DNA of 64,000 bases from Prochlorococcus marinus str. MIT 0912 (GCF_027359595.1 NZ_CP114783.1:496001-560000), one strand, 5' to 3'; positions 45,401 through 52,756 are shown, counted from the stretch's first letter. The notes: generated by a model not told the origin, from the sequence alone. Numbers and translations are program-made.

Positions 45401-46829
45401 CATTGATGTATAAATACGGAATACCTTCATAATTATTAGTTGTGGGAACTGCGATTATTGGAGGAGTTGTATCTTCAGAAACATCAGTAACTTCTACGAA
45501 AAGCCTGATATTTGATGTATTTCCAGATGTATCAGTCGCATTAACTTTAAGTGCATAGATATTATTTCCTAAAGAGTCAGTCGGGTTTTCATAGTCAGGC
45601 GCAGTATTAAAAGTCAGAGCACCTGAGCTGCTAATTGAAAATTTTGTATAATCGCTACTACTCGTAGTATCTGAACTCAGGGACCAAGTTACTGTTTCAT
45701 TAGCGGTGTAGGTATGTACAAACGTTGTGTTTTCATTGATTTCTAGAACCCCTAAAGACCGGCCACCAGAAAAATTATTAGTTGTGGGAAGAGTAATTAT
45801 TGGTGGAACTATATCTTCAGAAACATCGGTAACATCTACCCAAAGTCTTTGGCTTGTTGTATTTCCAGATGTGTCAGTAGCATTAACTGTAAGTGAATAA
45901 ATATTATTTCCATTAGAATCAGTGGGGTTTTCATAGTCAGGTGCAGTATTAAAAGTCAGAGCACCTGAGCTGTTAATTGAAAATTTTGTATAATCATTGA
46001 AACTCAGAGACCAGGTTACCGTTTCATTGGCGGCGTAGGTATGTACATATGTTGTATTTTCATTGATGTATAAAATCGGAATACCTGCATAATTATTTGT
46101 TGTGGGAACTGTGATTATTGGAGGAGTTGTATCTTCAGAAACATCGGTAACATCTACCCAAAGTCTTTGGCTTGTTGTATTTCCAGATGTGTCAGTAGCA
46201 TTAACTTTAAGTGCATAGATATTATTTCCTAAAGAGTCAGTCGGGTTTTCATAGTCAGGTGCAGTATTAAAAGTCAGAGCACCTGAGCTGCTAATTGAAA
46301 ATTTTGTATAATCGCTACTACTCGTAGTATCTGAACTCAGGGACCAGGTTACCGTTTCATTGGCGGCGTAGGTATGTACAAACGTTGTATTTTCATTGAT
46401 GTATAAATACGGAATACCTTCATAATTATTAGTTGTGGGAACTGCGATTATTGGAGGAGTTGTATCAATTATTTTTAAACTAAGAGTATAGCTACCAATT
46501 CTTGTACCATATCCACCGGCTGCGATGAAATAAGTTCCAGTCGAGGTAGGTGTATACGTTAGTCTTGAGTTACGTCCACTACCTCCATCATCATTAATAG
46601 TTCCTGAAATATATAAACCAAACGCATTGTAAATACCCCTTAAATAAGGATCACTTAAAGTTCCCTTGGAAGTTTGTGATCCTTCAAGGTCAATTTGATA
46701 TTCATTTCCTGCAACTAAATTGACTCTAAACCAGTCTCGATCACCCCAGAATGAAATAATTCCAGTCGCTGTCCCACCTACAGAAATAGAACCTGTTGTA
46801 CTTGTATTGGCGGTATAAACATCAGTCAT
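38709..46829 (-). CDS. Giant secreted metalloprotease with PPC, cadherin-like, RTX-like and DUF4214 domains
   Basis: 2706 residues, no signal peptide. In order: one PPC domain (DRDWFRVNLVAGNEYQIDLE), five cadherin-like repeats (PPIITVPTTNNYAGIP...DYENPTDS), PPC2, a sixth cadherin-like repeat, PPC3-9, then a leishmanolysin-type (M8-like) metzincin with HEVCH at His1874-His1878 and the distal His and Met-turn in GHWRESIFNTELMTGY. After it come a GAGDD...GNGND...GGEGDDQIYGG calcium-binding stretch, two more cadherin-like repeats and a C-terminal DUF4214 pair (YRNVFDRLPDEDGFNYWVG). Export is likely type I. The tail is almost identical to that of the RCC1-repeat protein upstream. Confidence 0.9.
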   Translation of the reverse strand: MTDVYTANTSTTGSISVGGTATGIISFWGDRDWFRVNLVAGNEYQIDLEGSQTSKGTLSDPYLRGIYNAFGLYISGTINDDGGSGRNSRLTYTPTSTGTYFIAAGGYGTRIGSYTLSLKIIDTTPPIIAVPTTNNYEGIPYLYINENTTFVHTYAANETVTWSLSSDTTSSSDYTKFSISSSGALTFNTAPDYENPTDSLGNNIYALKVNATDTSGNTTSQRLWVDVTDVSEDTTPPIITVPTTNNYAGIPILYINENTTYVHTYAANETVTWSLSFNDYTKFSINSSGALTFNTAPDYENPTDSNGNNIYSLTVNATDTSGNTTSQRLWVDVTDVSEDIVPPIITLPTTNNFSGGRSLGVLEINENTTFVHTYTANETVTWSLSSDTTSSSDYTKFSISSSGALTFNTAPDYENPTDSLGNNIYALKVNATDTSGNTSNIRLFVEVTDVSEDTTPPIIAVPTTNNYEGIPYLYINENTTFVHTYAANETVTWSLSSDTTSSSDYTKFSISSSGALTFNTAPDYENPTDSLGNNIYALKVNATDTSGNTTSQRLWVDVTDVSEDTTPPIITVPTTNNYAGIPILYINENTTYVHTYAANETVTWSLSFNDYTKFSINSSGALTFNTAPDYENPTDSNGNNIYSLTVNATDTSGNTTSQRLWVDVTDVSEDVDDYTANTSTTGSISVGGTTTGNIEIANDRDWFKVNLVAGNEYQIDLEGSPTSNGTLSDPYLRGIYNSSGVFISGTSNDDGGIGLNSRLTYTPTSTGTYFIATGGYGTRTGSYTIGLTQNDVTPPIITVPTTNNYAGIPRLYINENTTFVHTYAANETVTWSLSFNDYTKFSINSSGALTFNTAPDYENPTDSLGNNIYSLTVNATDTSGNTTSQRLWVDVTDVSEDVDDYTANTSTAGSISVGGSKTGSIEVASDQDWFKVNLVSGNIYQIDLEGSPTSNGTLSDPYLRGIYNSSGVLISGTSNDDGGSGRNSRLTYTPTSTGTYFIATGGYGTRTGSYTLGLTQTGTIDDYTANTSTTGSIPVGGTTTGNIEIANDRDWFKVNLVAGNEYQINLEGAPTSNGTLSDPYLRGIYNASGVFISGTSNDDGGSGRNSRLTYTPSSTGTYYIAASGYESSYYDDLGTYKLTITQTTVADDYTANTSTAGSISVGGSKTGSIEVASDQDWFKVNLVSGNIYQIDLEGSPTSNGTLSDPYLRGIYNSSGVLISGTSNDDGGSGRNSRLTYTPTSTGTYFIATGGYGTRTGSYTLGLTQTGTIDDYTANTSTTGSISVGGTTTGNIEIANDRDWFKVNLVAGNEYQIDLEGSPTSNGTLSDPYLRGIYNASGVFISGTSNDDGGSGRNSRLTYTPSSTGTYYIAASGYESSYYDDLGTYKLTITQTTVADDYTANTSTAGSISVGGSKTGSIEVASDQDWFKVNLVSGNIYQIDLEGSPTSNGTLSDPYLRGIYNSSGVLISGTSNDDGGSGRNSRLTYTPTSTGTYFIATGGYGTRTGSYTLGLTQIGSTDDYTANTSTTGKLTVGNSVSSNIEVAGDQDWFAITLNSGSEYLINLEGAPTSNGTLSDPYLRGIYNSSGVLISGTSNDDGGSGLNSKLSYTATSTGTYYIATGGYGDAIGTCNLSISKIGRGNANDDFTNDTASSGLISIGGSTTGSIEVAGDEDWFKVNLVAGNIYQIDLEGAPTSNGTLSDPYLRGIYNSSGVLISGTSNDDGGSGRNSRLTYTPTSTGTYYIATAGYQNETGTYKISISNETPTITPSSNFNIEFNYQGPEIYRSYLNQSATFWENVIIGDIPAVNDSVYGIIDDIIIDFRIGYIDGSGGTLGRASISETREGGDRLPYRAWIELDTADVESMRLSGELPDLINHEVCHTFGWGFWDFYNLRSGYDYIGEKGVNEYRTLTNNPSITSVPLENTGGTGTQYGHWRESIFNTELMTGYSDSGSNPLSRLSIAALEDLGYEVNYSAADPFTISAFSTTSSIYENLIPTPSSTIFTSTSNISESSFPNFNGNKYIHHFSESLNIQESPSTIKLDGVIIWDSGNIIRFNEITTGNDYLVELIGSFDKNNPSNASQLKGTLSRVKFYKDEALKHEYIFNDSNLDVKTTLENWSGYNLDLNNLIESRANSSSDDTIKSGAGDDIIILGNGNDNVTGGEGDDQIYGGTGTDTAFYSGSFSDYIFTPGTNNLQIKDNRTIPSNDGTDILTNVEYVEFLDQTRTILGNDINRTPTNITLTSTTFNENITRNSDIATITSTDANSSDTHTYSLVTGAGDGDNTAFTLDGNNLKINSSPDYETKSTYNIRLKTTDAGGLNYIKAFTLSVQDVNETPSNISLSSSSFNENISLNSIVATLSTSDVDSSDTHTYSLVSGAGDGDNSAFTLDGSNLKINSSPDYETKSTYKIRIKTTDASNETYTKSFSLSVNDLNEFTATISGSSNNNNLTSTSSNDSIDGLGGTDTVTFSGKFSDYSFTRGTNTLEIADQRTTGTTDGTDTLKNIEYIQFSDQTVEASKVDVVKTYSGNYHEYKFYNRGNGKYEIKTDSGYDDITGYPLLRFSGEDTTSALRDVSAIADIKATFDQVTGLTDPSGEMFQLYNAAFKRFPDAEGLKYWINVYSSGINTNKVVAASFVRSAEFKSRYGENVTTEEYVTTLYRNVFDRLPDEDGFNYWVGSLNKEEQTRSDVLLNFAIANENDALFTEMTGLS
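41560..44120 (-). repeat. Tandem PPC-module repeats in the giant gene
   Basis: Seven PPC modules of about 350-420 bp follow one another; three pairs in alternation (the TAGSISVGG and TTGSISVGG types) are nearly identical at DNA level, showing recent tandem duplication. Coding, not CRISPR. Confidence 0.85.
44150..46480 (-). repeat. Tandem cadherin-like repeats in the giant gene
   Basis: Six modules of ~330 bp, e.g. 45134-45470 and 46129-46470 nearly identical, one PPC module (about 44470-44815) set among them. Suggests a larger duplication unit of two to three modules. Confidence 0.8.
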
Positions 46830-46958
46830 TAAGACCTACAAGCAGTCAACCGATGGATGTATATATTATATATTATATATAGATAGCTATGTGAGGCTGA
46901 GTGTTTTTCAGCAATAAAGTTTTGTATCAAATGTTCAGAATTACTAGTCTGTGATTCT

Positions 46959-47785
46959 GATTGTGATGGGGTGGGGATAGAAGTGCAGTGGTTAGAGCGA
47001 TTAGCAAGAGATAGTTCATGAATCAACTCAATCCAGTCATTTCAGTAAAGAGAGCATCATTTTCATCTGAGATAGCAAAATTCATGAGAACGTCTGATCT
47101 GCTCTGTTCTTCTTTATTTAAACTTCCCACCCAATAGTTAAAACCATCTTCATCTGGTAAACGATCAAACACATTGCGATATAGCGTCGTGACATATTCT
47201 TCAGTGGTCACGTTCTCTCCATAACGACTTTTAAATTCAGCTGATCGAACAAATGATGCAGCAACAACTTTCTTTGTATTAATCCCAGAACTATAGACAT
47301 TAATCCAATATTTCAAACCTTCGGCATCAGGGAATCGTTTAAAGGCAGCGTTATAGAGTTGGAACATTTCACCAGAGGGATCAGTTAATCCAGTGACTTG
47401 ATCAAAGGTCGCTTTAATATCAGCAATAGCACTGACATCACGTAAGGCACTTGTTGTGTCTTCTCCAGAAAATCTCAATAAGGGATAGCCAGTAATATCG
47501 TCATAACCAGAGTCAGTCTTGATTTCATATTTTCCATTCCCTCTGTTGTAGAACTTGTATTCATGATAATTACCGCTATAGGTTTTAACGACGTCTACTT
47601 TTGATGCTTCTACGGTTTGATCTGAGAATTGAATGTATTCAATATTTTTGAGAGTATCTGTTCCATCAGTTGTTCCTGTTGTCCTTTGGTCGGCGATTTC
47701 CAGAGTATTTGTTCCACGGGTAAAGCTGTAATCAGAAAATTTCCCAGAGAATGTGACAGTATCTGTTCCACCTAGACCATTTATC
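46959..47785. repeat. Shared 3' tail repeat, copy 2 (with 38642-39473)
   Basis: The tail of the RCC1-repeat protein, its stop and about 65 bp downstream. Same orientation as copy 1, 8.3 kb apart. Confidence 0.88.
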
Positions 47786-49161
47786 TCATCATTTCCACTC
47801 GTTGTTTGAATGGTCGCATCATTAATTAAGCGGTCATCAGTATAGATATCTGCAAAACCAACGACACCGCTAGAGAGCTCAGAAGCAACAGAACTACTAT
47901 CCCCTCCAGAAGGAGAGGGACCCCAAGTAACAACGGATCCGTCATTTTTTAAAGCTGCAAATGCAAATGCTGTAGAAGAAATTTTAGTAACACCACTAGA
48001 TAGCTCAGAAGCAACAGAACTACTATCCCCTCCAGCATAAGAGCTACCCCAAGTCACAACGGAGCCATCAGTTTTTAAAGCTGCAAATGCATTACTATTA
48101 GAAAAAATCTCAGTAACACCATTAGAGAGCTCAGAAGCAACAGAACTACTATCCCCTCCAGAAGAAGAACTACCCCAAGTAACAACGGAGCCATCAGTTT
48201 TTAAAGCCGCAAACGAACTCCAGCTTGAGTAAATATGAGAGACATCGCTGGATAACTGAGAACTTACAGAAGAGCTGTTTCCTCCTTCCGAATCCGTCCC
48301 CCAAGTAACAACGGAGCCATCAGTTTTTAAAGCTGCAAATGCACTTGTTGTAGAAGAAATTTTAGTAACACCACTAGATAGCTTTGAAGTTACAGAAGAG
48401 CTGTCTCCTCCCCGCGAGCTAATTCCCCAAGTAACAACGGAGCCATCAGTTTTTAAAGCTGCAAATGCATTTTCAGTAGAAAAAACTTCAGTAACACCGC
48501 TAGATAGCTTTGAAGTTACAGAAGAGCTGTCTCCTCCTGATGAGTAAATCCCCCAAGTAACAACGGATCCGTCATTTTTTAAAGCTGCAAATGCATTTTC
48601 AGTAGAAAAAACTTCAGTAACACCGCTAGAGAGCTCAGAAGCAACAGAACTACTATCCGCCCACCACCCCCAAGTGACAATGGAGCCATCATTTTTTAAA
48701 GCTGCAAATGCATGTCTATTAGAAAAAATCTCAGTAACACCATTAGAGAGCTCAGAAGCAACAGAACTACTATCCCCTCCATAAGAGTCTGTACCCCAAG
48801 TAACAACGGATCCGTCATTTTTTAAAGCTGCAAATGCACTTGTTGTAGAAGAAATTTTAGTAACACCACTAGATAGCTCAGAAGCAACAGAACTACTATC
48901 CCCTCCATCACGCCACCCCCAAGTAACAATGGAGCCATCATTTTTTAAAGCTGCAAATGAATGTGTTGTAGAAAATATTTGACTTACACCACTAGATAGT
49001 TTTGAAGTTACAGAAGAGCTGTCTCCTCCATCACCCCACCCCCCCCAAGTAACAACGGAGCCATCAGTTTTTAAAGCTGCGAAAGCACCACGATTTTTGT
49101 TTTCTGTATAAGTTCTCCTGATATCAGCTTTTTTATTATTTGTACTTTGTAAGATTCCCAT
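47023..49161 (-). CDS. RCC1-repeat protein with DUF4214-type tail
   Basis: 712 residues. Residues ~25-450 are ten RCC1-like units of about 42 residues (FAALK-[TN]-DGS-[VI]-VTWG..., GGDSSSVASELSSGVT), predicting a beta-propeller-like secreted domain. From residue ~465 the sequence (GTDTVTFSGKFSDYSFTRG on) is almost identical to the giant protease, including the DUF4214 pair. No Sec signal. Probably exported by the same route, with the tail as the shared secretion/attachment module. An 8-G tract lies near the start of the repeats. Confidence 0.85.
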   Translation of the reverse strand: MGILQSTNNKKADIRRTYTENKNRGAFAALKTDGSVVTWGGWGDGGDSSSVTSKLSSGVSQIFSTTHSFAALKNDGSIVTWGWRDGGDSSSVASELSSGVTKISSTTSAFAALKNDGSVVTWGTDSYGGDSSSVASELSNGVTEIFSNRHAFAALKNDGSIVTWGWWADSSSVASELSSGVTEVFSTENAFAALKNDGSVVTWGIYSSGGDSSSVTSKLSSGVTEVFSTENAFAALKTDGSVVTWGISSRGGDSSSVTSKLSSGVTKISSTTSAFAALKTDGSVVTWGTDSEGGNSSSVSSQLSSDVSHIYSSWSSFAALKTDGSVVTWGSSSSGGDSSSVASELSNGVTEIFSNSNAFAALKTDGSVVTWGSSYAGGDSSSVASELSSGVTKISSTAFAFAALKNDGSVVTWGPSPSGGDSSSVASELSSGVVGFADIYTDDRLINDATIQTTSGNDEINGLGGTDTVTFSGKFSDYSFTRGTNTLEIADQRTTGTTDGTDTLKNIEYIQFSDQTVEASKVDVVKTYSGNYHEYKFYNRGNGKYEIKTDSGYDDITGYPLLRFSGEDTTSALRDVSAIADIKATFDQVTGLTDPSGEMFQLYNAAFKRFPDAEGLKYWINVYSSGINTKKVVAASFVRSAEFKSRYGENVTTEEYVTTLYRNVFDRLPDEDGFNYWVGSLNKEEQSRSDVLMNFAISDENDALFTEMTGLS
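49039..49046 (-). repeat. Eight-G tract in the RCC1-repeat gene
   Basis: On the coding strand ACTTGGGGGGGGTGGGGTGAT encodes T-W-G-G-W-G-D. Lies near residue 40, so slippage would remove most of the protein. Confidence 0.65.
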
Positions 49162-49900
49162 TTGATTTGGTATTAATCTCTTGTTGTCTCAGTAGAGGAA
49201 CTAGATAATTTCAGATTATAAGTTACTTCTAGCTCATATAGTCTTCCTAGATTTCACCTGCAATAGTAAATATTGAACAATTCAGTGTTCACTGGGTCGT
49301 GATTGTGAATCTAATTAGACCCTATCCACCTGAGACTTTTCTTACTTTCGCCATAAATATACCAATTGCTGTCACAATCGACCTAAAGCAGATGGAAGTT
49401 ATAGAGCACTAAAAACAAATTGCGGATGTTATGGGCCACAATTTGGACATTAACTTTTTGAGCTATTCCAGATTCCAAACGAAGGATCTAGCCCATACTT
49501 ATGATGAAACCTCACTCCTAATTATATCCGCTACTTAGATAGTTAAAAATTGTAGCTGTTCCAGAGACATAAGCACGCTTACGCCAACCGTTATCAAGGA
49601 GGAAGAAACCTTAAGTTCTTTTACCATTGTGGAGTGATACCTCTTGATTTATTTGTAGCGCACGCCTTTTTAGGATGACGCATCCTCCGATACATTTTTG
49701 CAGCAATAAAAAAAGAGAGGCTATTTGCCCCTCTTCTGATTATTCTTTCTAACCCTGCACAAGTCGCAGTTTCCCTTTTGTGGAATGGTGAAAGGAATAA
49801 ATAGTTTCATAAGCCCTACTTACCGCCCTTTGTTCTAAACCTTCTTTTTGCTTGTAGGGAGTAGGAGAACACTACAAAAAGTTGAATAAAAAGTTAATTT
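49162..49900. other. 739 bp without a gene
   Basis: Contains the presumed promoter of the RCC1-repeat gene, a TGTGA half-site near 49300 but no full CRP site, and a weak hairpin AAGAGAGG...CCCCTCTT at about 49709-49736. No ORF of merit. Confidence 0.5.
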
Positions 49901-50065
49901 CTAAGTGATCCTTCTGTTGATCCTTTTTCTTAATTCCTTTAGTTGAACATTGAATCTTAATTGCTTTATATGATCTAGCTTTTCAGCCATATCTACAGGC
50001 ATTGTCCTAGCTGCCTTAACCATTGCGAAAGCATACCTATGAGTCTCTTTGGGGAAAGAATCCAT
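49901..50065 (-). CDS. Conserved small basic protein (54 aa), paralogue of 4357
   Basis: Start set at MDSFPKETHRYAFAMVKAAR because the ten residues before it are not in the paralogue at 4357. Ends LRKRINRRIT. Function unknown. Confidence 0.75.
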   Translation of the reverse strand: MDSFPKETHRYAFAMVKAARTMPVDMAEKLDHIKQLRFNVQLKELRKRINRRIT

Positions 50066-50270
50066 AGTCGAAGTAAGGATATATAAGACACTCAAGCGAA
50101 AACGATAACCATTTGTCCATGAAGAAAATTACTTAGATTGACCACCACCTAGCATCGGCGAAATCCTGTCCCTTAGCTCACCAAAATTCAAAGAGTTGAA
50201 ATGTTCAAACTGGTTTCGTCGAAAAATTCCTTACACAATCTTTAGTTAACCCTCTACAAATAGAAGACTT

Positions 50271-50618
50271 ATGCTTAATATTCTTCTTAATCAGATGGCT
50301 GTAATGATTAATTTAATTCGGAATTTTATAATTACTTCTGATGCATGGACTGGAAATATTCAAAACGAAATGGATTCTAGATATGTAGAGAAGTCAGGGC
50401 TGACAAATCTTTTTACCGAACATAAGTTTTGGGGTTGGGCTGGACTTCTTTTAATCTTCGTAGCGATTGCTGCAATATTTTATTTCCAATTTCAAGCATG
50501 GGAACAAGAAGATCAAGAGAAAAACAAGAGACTTACTCCAAAACAAAAAGAATTTATCAAGTTTCTCGGGAAGGCCTCAAATCAATCAAAGGGTGATCAA
50601 GCTACCTTCAAGAAGTAG
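50271..50618 (+). CDS. Membrane protein with one strong helix (115 aa)
   Basis: An N-terminal hydrophobic part (ILLNQMAVMINLIRNFIIT), a polar segment, then a clear TM helix (FWGWAGLLLIFVAIAAIFYF) and a charged tail rich in Lys/Gln. Family unknown. Confidence 0.6.
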   Translation: MLNILLNQMAVMINLIRNFIITSDAWTGNIQNEMDSRYVEKSGLTNLFTEHKFWGWAGLLLIFVAIAAIFYFQFQAWEQEDQEKNKRLTPKQKEFIKFLGKASNQSKGDQATFKK

Positions 50619-50795
50619 TTGATGTTGAAGATAACTCTTCTCAACTGCAATGATTGGCGTATGGGAGAAAATTTAATTGTTGCTGTTATTAGCGAGCAAT
50701 ATACATATGTGCTTTCTTATAGACCATCACTTTTAGATCCCTCTTTGATGTAAAAGAGCTTTTCAGAACATTACTTTTTGGCGCTGATCCATGGT

Positions 50796-50894
50796 TTAGT
50801 AACGAGCATAAAGATCAAATAAAATACCACCGATAAACTCACCAAGGCCGAACCAAGATTTTTTAATTATTTTGGCACGCTTAGGTTTCATCAT
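50796..50894 (-). CDS. Tiny basic protein (32 aa)
   Basis: MMKPKRAKIIKKSWFGLGEF then IGGILFDLYARY. Its start overlaps the preceding gene's stop (TAATG), so it is coupled to 50894. Confidence 0.5.
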   Translation of the reverse strand: MMKPKRAKIIKKSWFGLGEFIGGILFDLYARY

Positions 50895-51001
50895 TACATG
50901 CACTGACGAAATCTGTTGACCAAGATTGTTGAAAAGCCAATGAACAAACCAGCGGGAATAGCCAAGCTTGCGATAATAATTGCTTCGTTAATTCCGTACA
51001 T
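50894..51001 (-). CDS. Small membrane protein (35 aa)
   Basis: One helix (IIIASLAIPAGLFIGFSTIL) with a short basic tail. Coupled to the 50796 gene and 2 bp downstream of the 51004 gene, forming a three-gene operon. Confidence 0.55.
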   Translation of the reverse strand: MYGINEAIIIASLAIPAGLFIGFSTILVNRFRQCM

Positions 51002-51003
51002 TT

Positions 51004-51114
51004 TTAAACGATTACAGATGTAGCAGAAGATAATGAACCTGATGCAAGAATTAGAGCAGGTATGCAGAAAAGAGCAAGAAACTTAGCTGCTGAAGAATAA
51101 TTAATTGAAGTCAT
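51004..51114 (-). CDS. Small membrane protein, distant LWNLPALLLL-family member (36 aa)
   Basis: MTSINYSSAAKFLALFCIPA then LILASGSLSSATSVIV: same size, central Pro and TSVIV end as the 7931 protein. Preceded by the family upstream element at 51211-51236. Confidence 0.65.
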   Translation of the reverse strand: MTSINYSSAAKFLALFCIPALILASGSLSSATSVIV

Positions 51115-51210
51115 GGTAGATAGAGGAAGAAAACTTTTGGTGTAAAAAAGGGTCCGAACATTTCAGGCATTTGAATTAAAAATAAAAAAGATTTCTCCAA
51201 TACTGATGTT

Positions 51211-51236
51211 CGGTTTAGGTAGGGCTAACCAGTTCG
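51211..51236 (-). promoter_or_regulatory. Conserved upstream element of the LWNLPALLLL family
   Basis: On the minus strand CGAACTGGTTAGCCCTAC followed by CTAAACCG, 97 bp before the ATG at 51114. Confidence 0.6.
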
Positions 51237-51398
51237 GATATCTAAGGACAGTTTTTCTGAAGACTTTCCAAGAAACCGTACTTGAATTTCATTTCAGTTG
51301 TTCCGGTTGGCTTGTTAGTTTAGATAGACGTTCGCTCCATCTTTGTGGAGTGCAATACATGGAAGTAGGGAACGGGATTTCCAGTAATTAAAAAGGTC

Positions 51399-51563
51399 AT
51401 GAACAACCTAGTACTAACTAAAAAAAGAGTCTTAAAAGCAGAAAGACTACACAAAGCTCAACTTGCGACATTTAAGAAAGGAGTTTTTACTTCTTACAAA
51501 CCCTCAGTTTTTGAGGATAGACAAAAGCAAGCTCGTAAAGATATTGCAGCAATGGATTCTTAA
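51399..51563 (+). CDS. Small basic protein (54 aa)
   Basis: 54 residues, Lys/Arg-rich helix (LTKKRVLKAERLHKAQLATF) then a polar part. A good terminator follows at 51604. No family recognised. Confidence 0.6.
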   Translation: MNNLVLTKKRVLKAERLHKAQLATFKKGVFTSYKPSVFEDRQKQARKDIAAMDS

Positions 51564-51603
51564 TTCATAAATGAATTGAGTGCTGATTTCTATCGAAACC
51601 ATT

Positions 51604-51628
51604 GGGCTGGCTTAGGTCAGCCCTTTTT
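51604..51628 (+). terminator. Rho-independent terminator
   Basis: GGGCTG gcttaggt CAGCCC then five T. A near twin follows the gene at 58217. Confidence 0.88.
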
Positions 51629-51729
51629 ATGTTCCATATTGCATAACTAATAAGTATTAATTGAGTAAAAGCCGAGGTGTTGAAATCAAAAGGAATCAAC
51701 TAGAACATATTCATTCGAATAGGAGATTT

Positions 51730-51894
51730 ATGAAACTAAGAACTCCATTTTCTATCATCAAAAATGCGTTGAGTGATATTCGAGTAATGCATGATTTCAA
51801 TTATGAAGTTCCTGCTGAAACAAGAGAGGAGTTTTGGAAAGAAGAATGTGCAATCCACCCAACTTCTTCAACATGCAAAGTTTATGACGACTAA
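51730..51894 (+). CDS. Small protein with CP12-like C terminus (54 aa)
   Basis: ATG 51730 is chosen: AGGAG lies 6 bp before it and the longer TTG frame lacks a site. The C terminus EECAIHPTSSTCKVYDD has the CP12 GAPDH-binding pattern, two Cys spaced by eight residues followed by [KR]VY[DE]D. CP12 links GAPDH and phosphoribulokinase under redox control in the Calvin cycle. The N-terminal half is unlike CP12, so this is at most a half-size relative. Pattern match only. Confidence 0.6.
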   Translation: MKLRTPFSIIKNALSDIRVMHDFNYEVPAETREEFWKEECAIHPTSSTCKVYDD

Positions 51895-51909
51895 TCAAAC
51901 AAAAATTCA

Positions 51910-52092
51910 ATGGATCCGTTAGATCCTGCTCTTCAAAGTACAGCTGTATCAGGAGTTAAGCCTATACTAACTCTGGCAGCTTTTGCTGGAGTAGGATCTT
52001 TTTTCCTTGGAGCACTTGTTACTGCTATTAGAAGAGGAATGAAAGAAGATGGTTGGTTCAAATTCAACAAAGATGATAAAGAGCTAGACTAA
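51910..52092 (+). CDS. Small membrane protein (60 aa)
   Basis: MDPLDPALQSTAVSGVKPIL, one helix (AAFAGVGSFFLGALVTAI), then a charged tail. It starts 15 bp after the CP12-like gene, so the two probably form an operon. Family unknown. Confidence 0.65.
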   Translation: MDPLDPALQSTAVSGVKPILTLAAFAGVGSFFLGALVTAIRRGMKEDGWFKFNKDDKELD

Positions 52093-52153
52093 GCAGTTGC
52101 TTGTTTAAACCTCTAACTTAAATAAGACAAATTGGAGACGATAAAAAACACAA

Positions 52154-52240
52154 ATGGAGTTCTTTGATAAGCTAGAAATAATAGGCGGGATTATTTCTAG
52201 TTTGATTTGATTTGCATTTTTTATGGTGTGATTATTTATA
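52154..52240 (+). pseudogene. Decayed copy of the IIGGI membrane protein
   Basis: MEFFDKLEIIGGIISSLI-stop-FAFFMV-stop-LFI matches FAKAQIIGGIVLNLIAFGLF of the next gene (52301) with two stops. Local tandem duplicate that has decayed. Confidence 0.6.
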
Positions 52241-52300
52241 TCGATCAAACATGAAAAGCGAAAGTAAAACGAGGACAGAAAGTACCCCCTCATCAATAAA

Positions 52301-52441
52301 ATGATACTCTTTGCTAAAGCTCAAATTATTGGTGGAATAGTTCTCAACCTGATTGCTTTTGGGCTTTTTCTTGGAGCAATTGGATATTTTGCTTTAACTG
52401 GTAAAATGGCTGAGATGTTCGGCTGGAATAACAAGAATTAA
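52301..52441 (+). CDS. Small membrane protein (46 aa), paralogue of 58513
   Basis: KAQIIGGIVLNLIAFGLFLG then AIGYFALTGKMAEMFGW. Nearly the same as the C-terminal part of the 58513 protein. One long or two short helices. Function unknown. Confidence 0.7.
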   Translation: MILFAKAQIIGGIVLNLIAFGLFLGAIGYFALTGKMAEMFGWNNKN

Positions 52442-52445
52442 GAGG

Positions 52446-52531
52446 TAAATAATTTATGGCTGAAACGGAGCAATATTGCAAAAATCTATGGAGTTAGTCC
52501 TATTACTGTTAGTCGGTGGTCTAAGGCCTAG
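52446..52531 (+). pseudogene. Helix-turn-helix fragment
   Basis: An open frame without a start reads LKRSNIAKIYGVSPITVSRW and stops at 52531. This is a typical HTH (IAKxYGVSxxTVSRW), as in resolvases or phage regulators. Only the DNA-binding helix remains. Confidence 0.45.
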
Positions 52532-52652
52532 AAAGTTTATGGAGAGCCTTATTAGACTTTTTTAAAATTTTTAGAGCCTCTTTTCTTGAGGTACAAGCAT
52601 CTGCTTTAGCTTGAAGTTTCAAAAGTTTGGCGTGTTGTTTCTCTAAGTTCAT
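52521..52652 (-). CDS. Small basic helical protein (43 aa)
   Basis: MNLEKQHAKLLKLQAKADAC and then a Lys-rich helix. No membrane segment. Its 3' end overlaps the HTH fragment on the other strand. Confidence 0.45.
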   Translation of the reverse strand: MNLEKQHAKLLKLQAKADACTSRKEALKILKKSNKALHKLSRP

Positions 52653-52756
52653 CCAACATTGGATAAAAACGAAGAATTAAACTAGCAGCTTTAGTTAATA
52701 ACTGAGGGAAGATGACTCGTAAGGTTCTCTAATTTGTATATTTTTAGTTGTGCAAT

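Noticed and set aside
41560..46480. Dense repeats that could suggest a CRISPR array
   Set aside because: Repeat units are 330-420 bp, in frame and code for PPC and cadherin-like domains; no short repeat-spacer pattern.
49290..49315. TGTGA near the start of the RCC1-repeat gene as a CRP site
   Set aside because: TGTGAATCTAATTAGA has only one half-site.
50661..50753. 30-codon plus-strand ORF MGENLIVAV...
   Set aside because: No relative, no ribosome site, too short to support.
51206..51391. 61-codon plus-strand ORF
   Set aside because: It runs through the conserved GGTTAGCCCTAC element and has atypical composition; more likely regulatory DNA of the 51004 operon.
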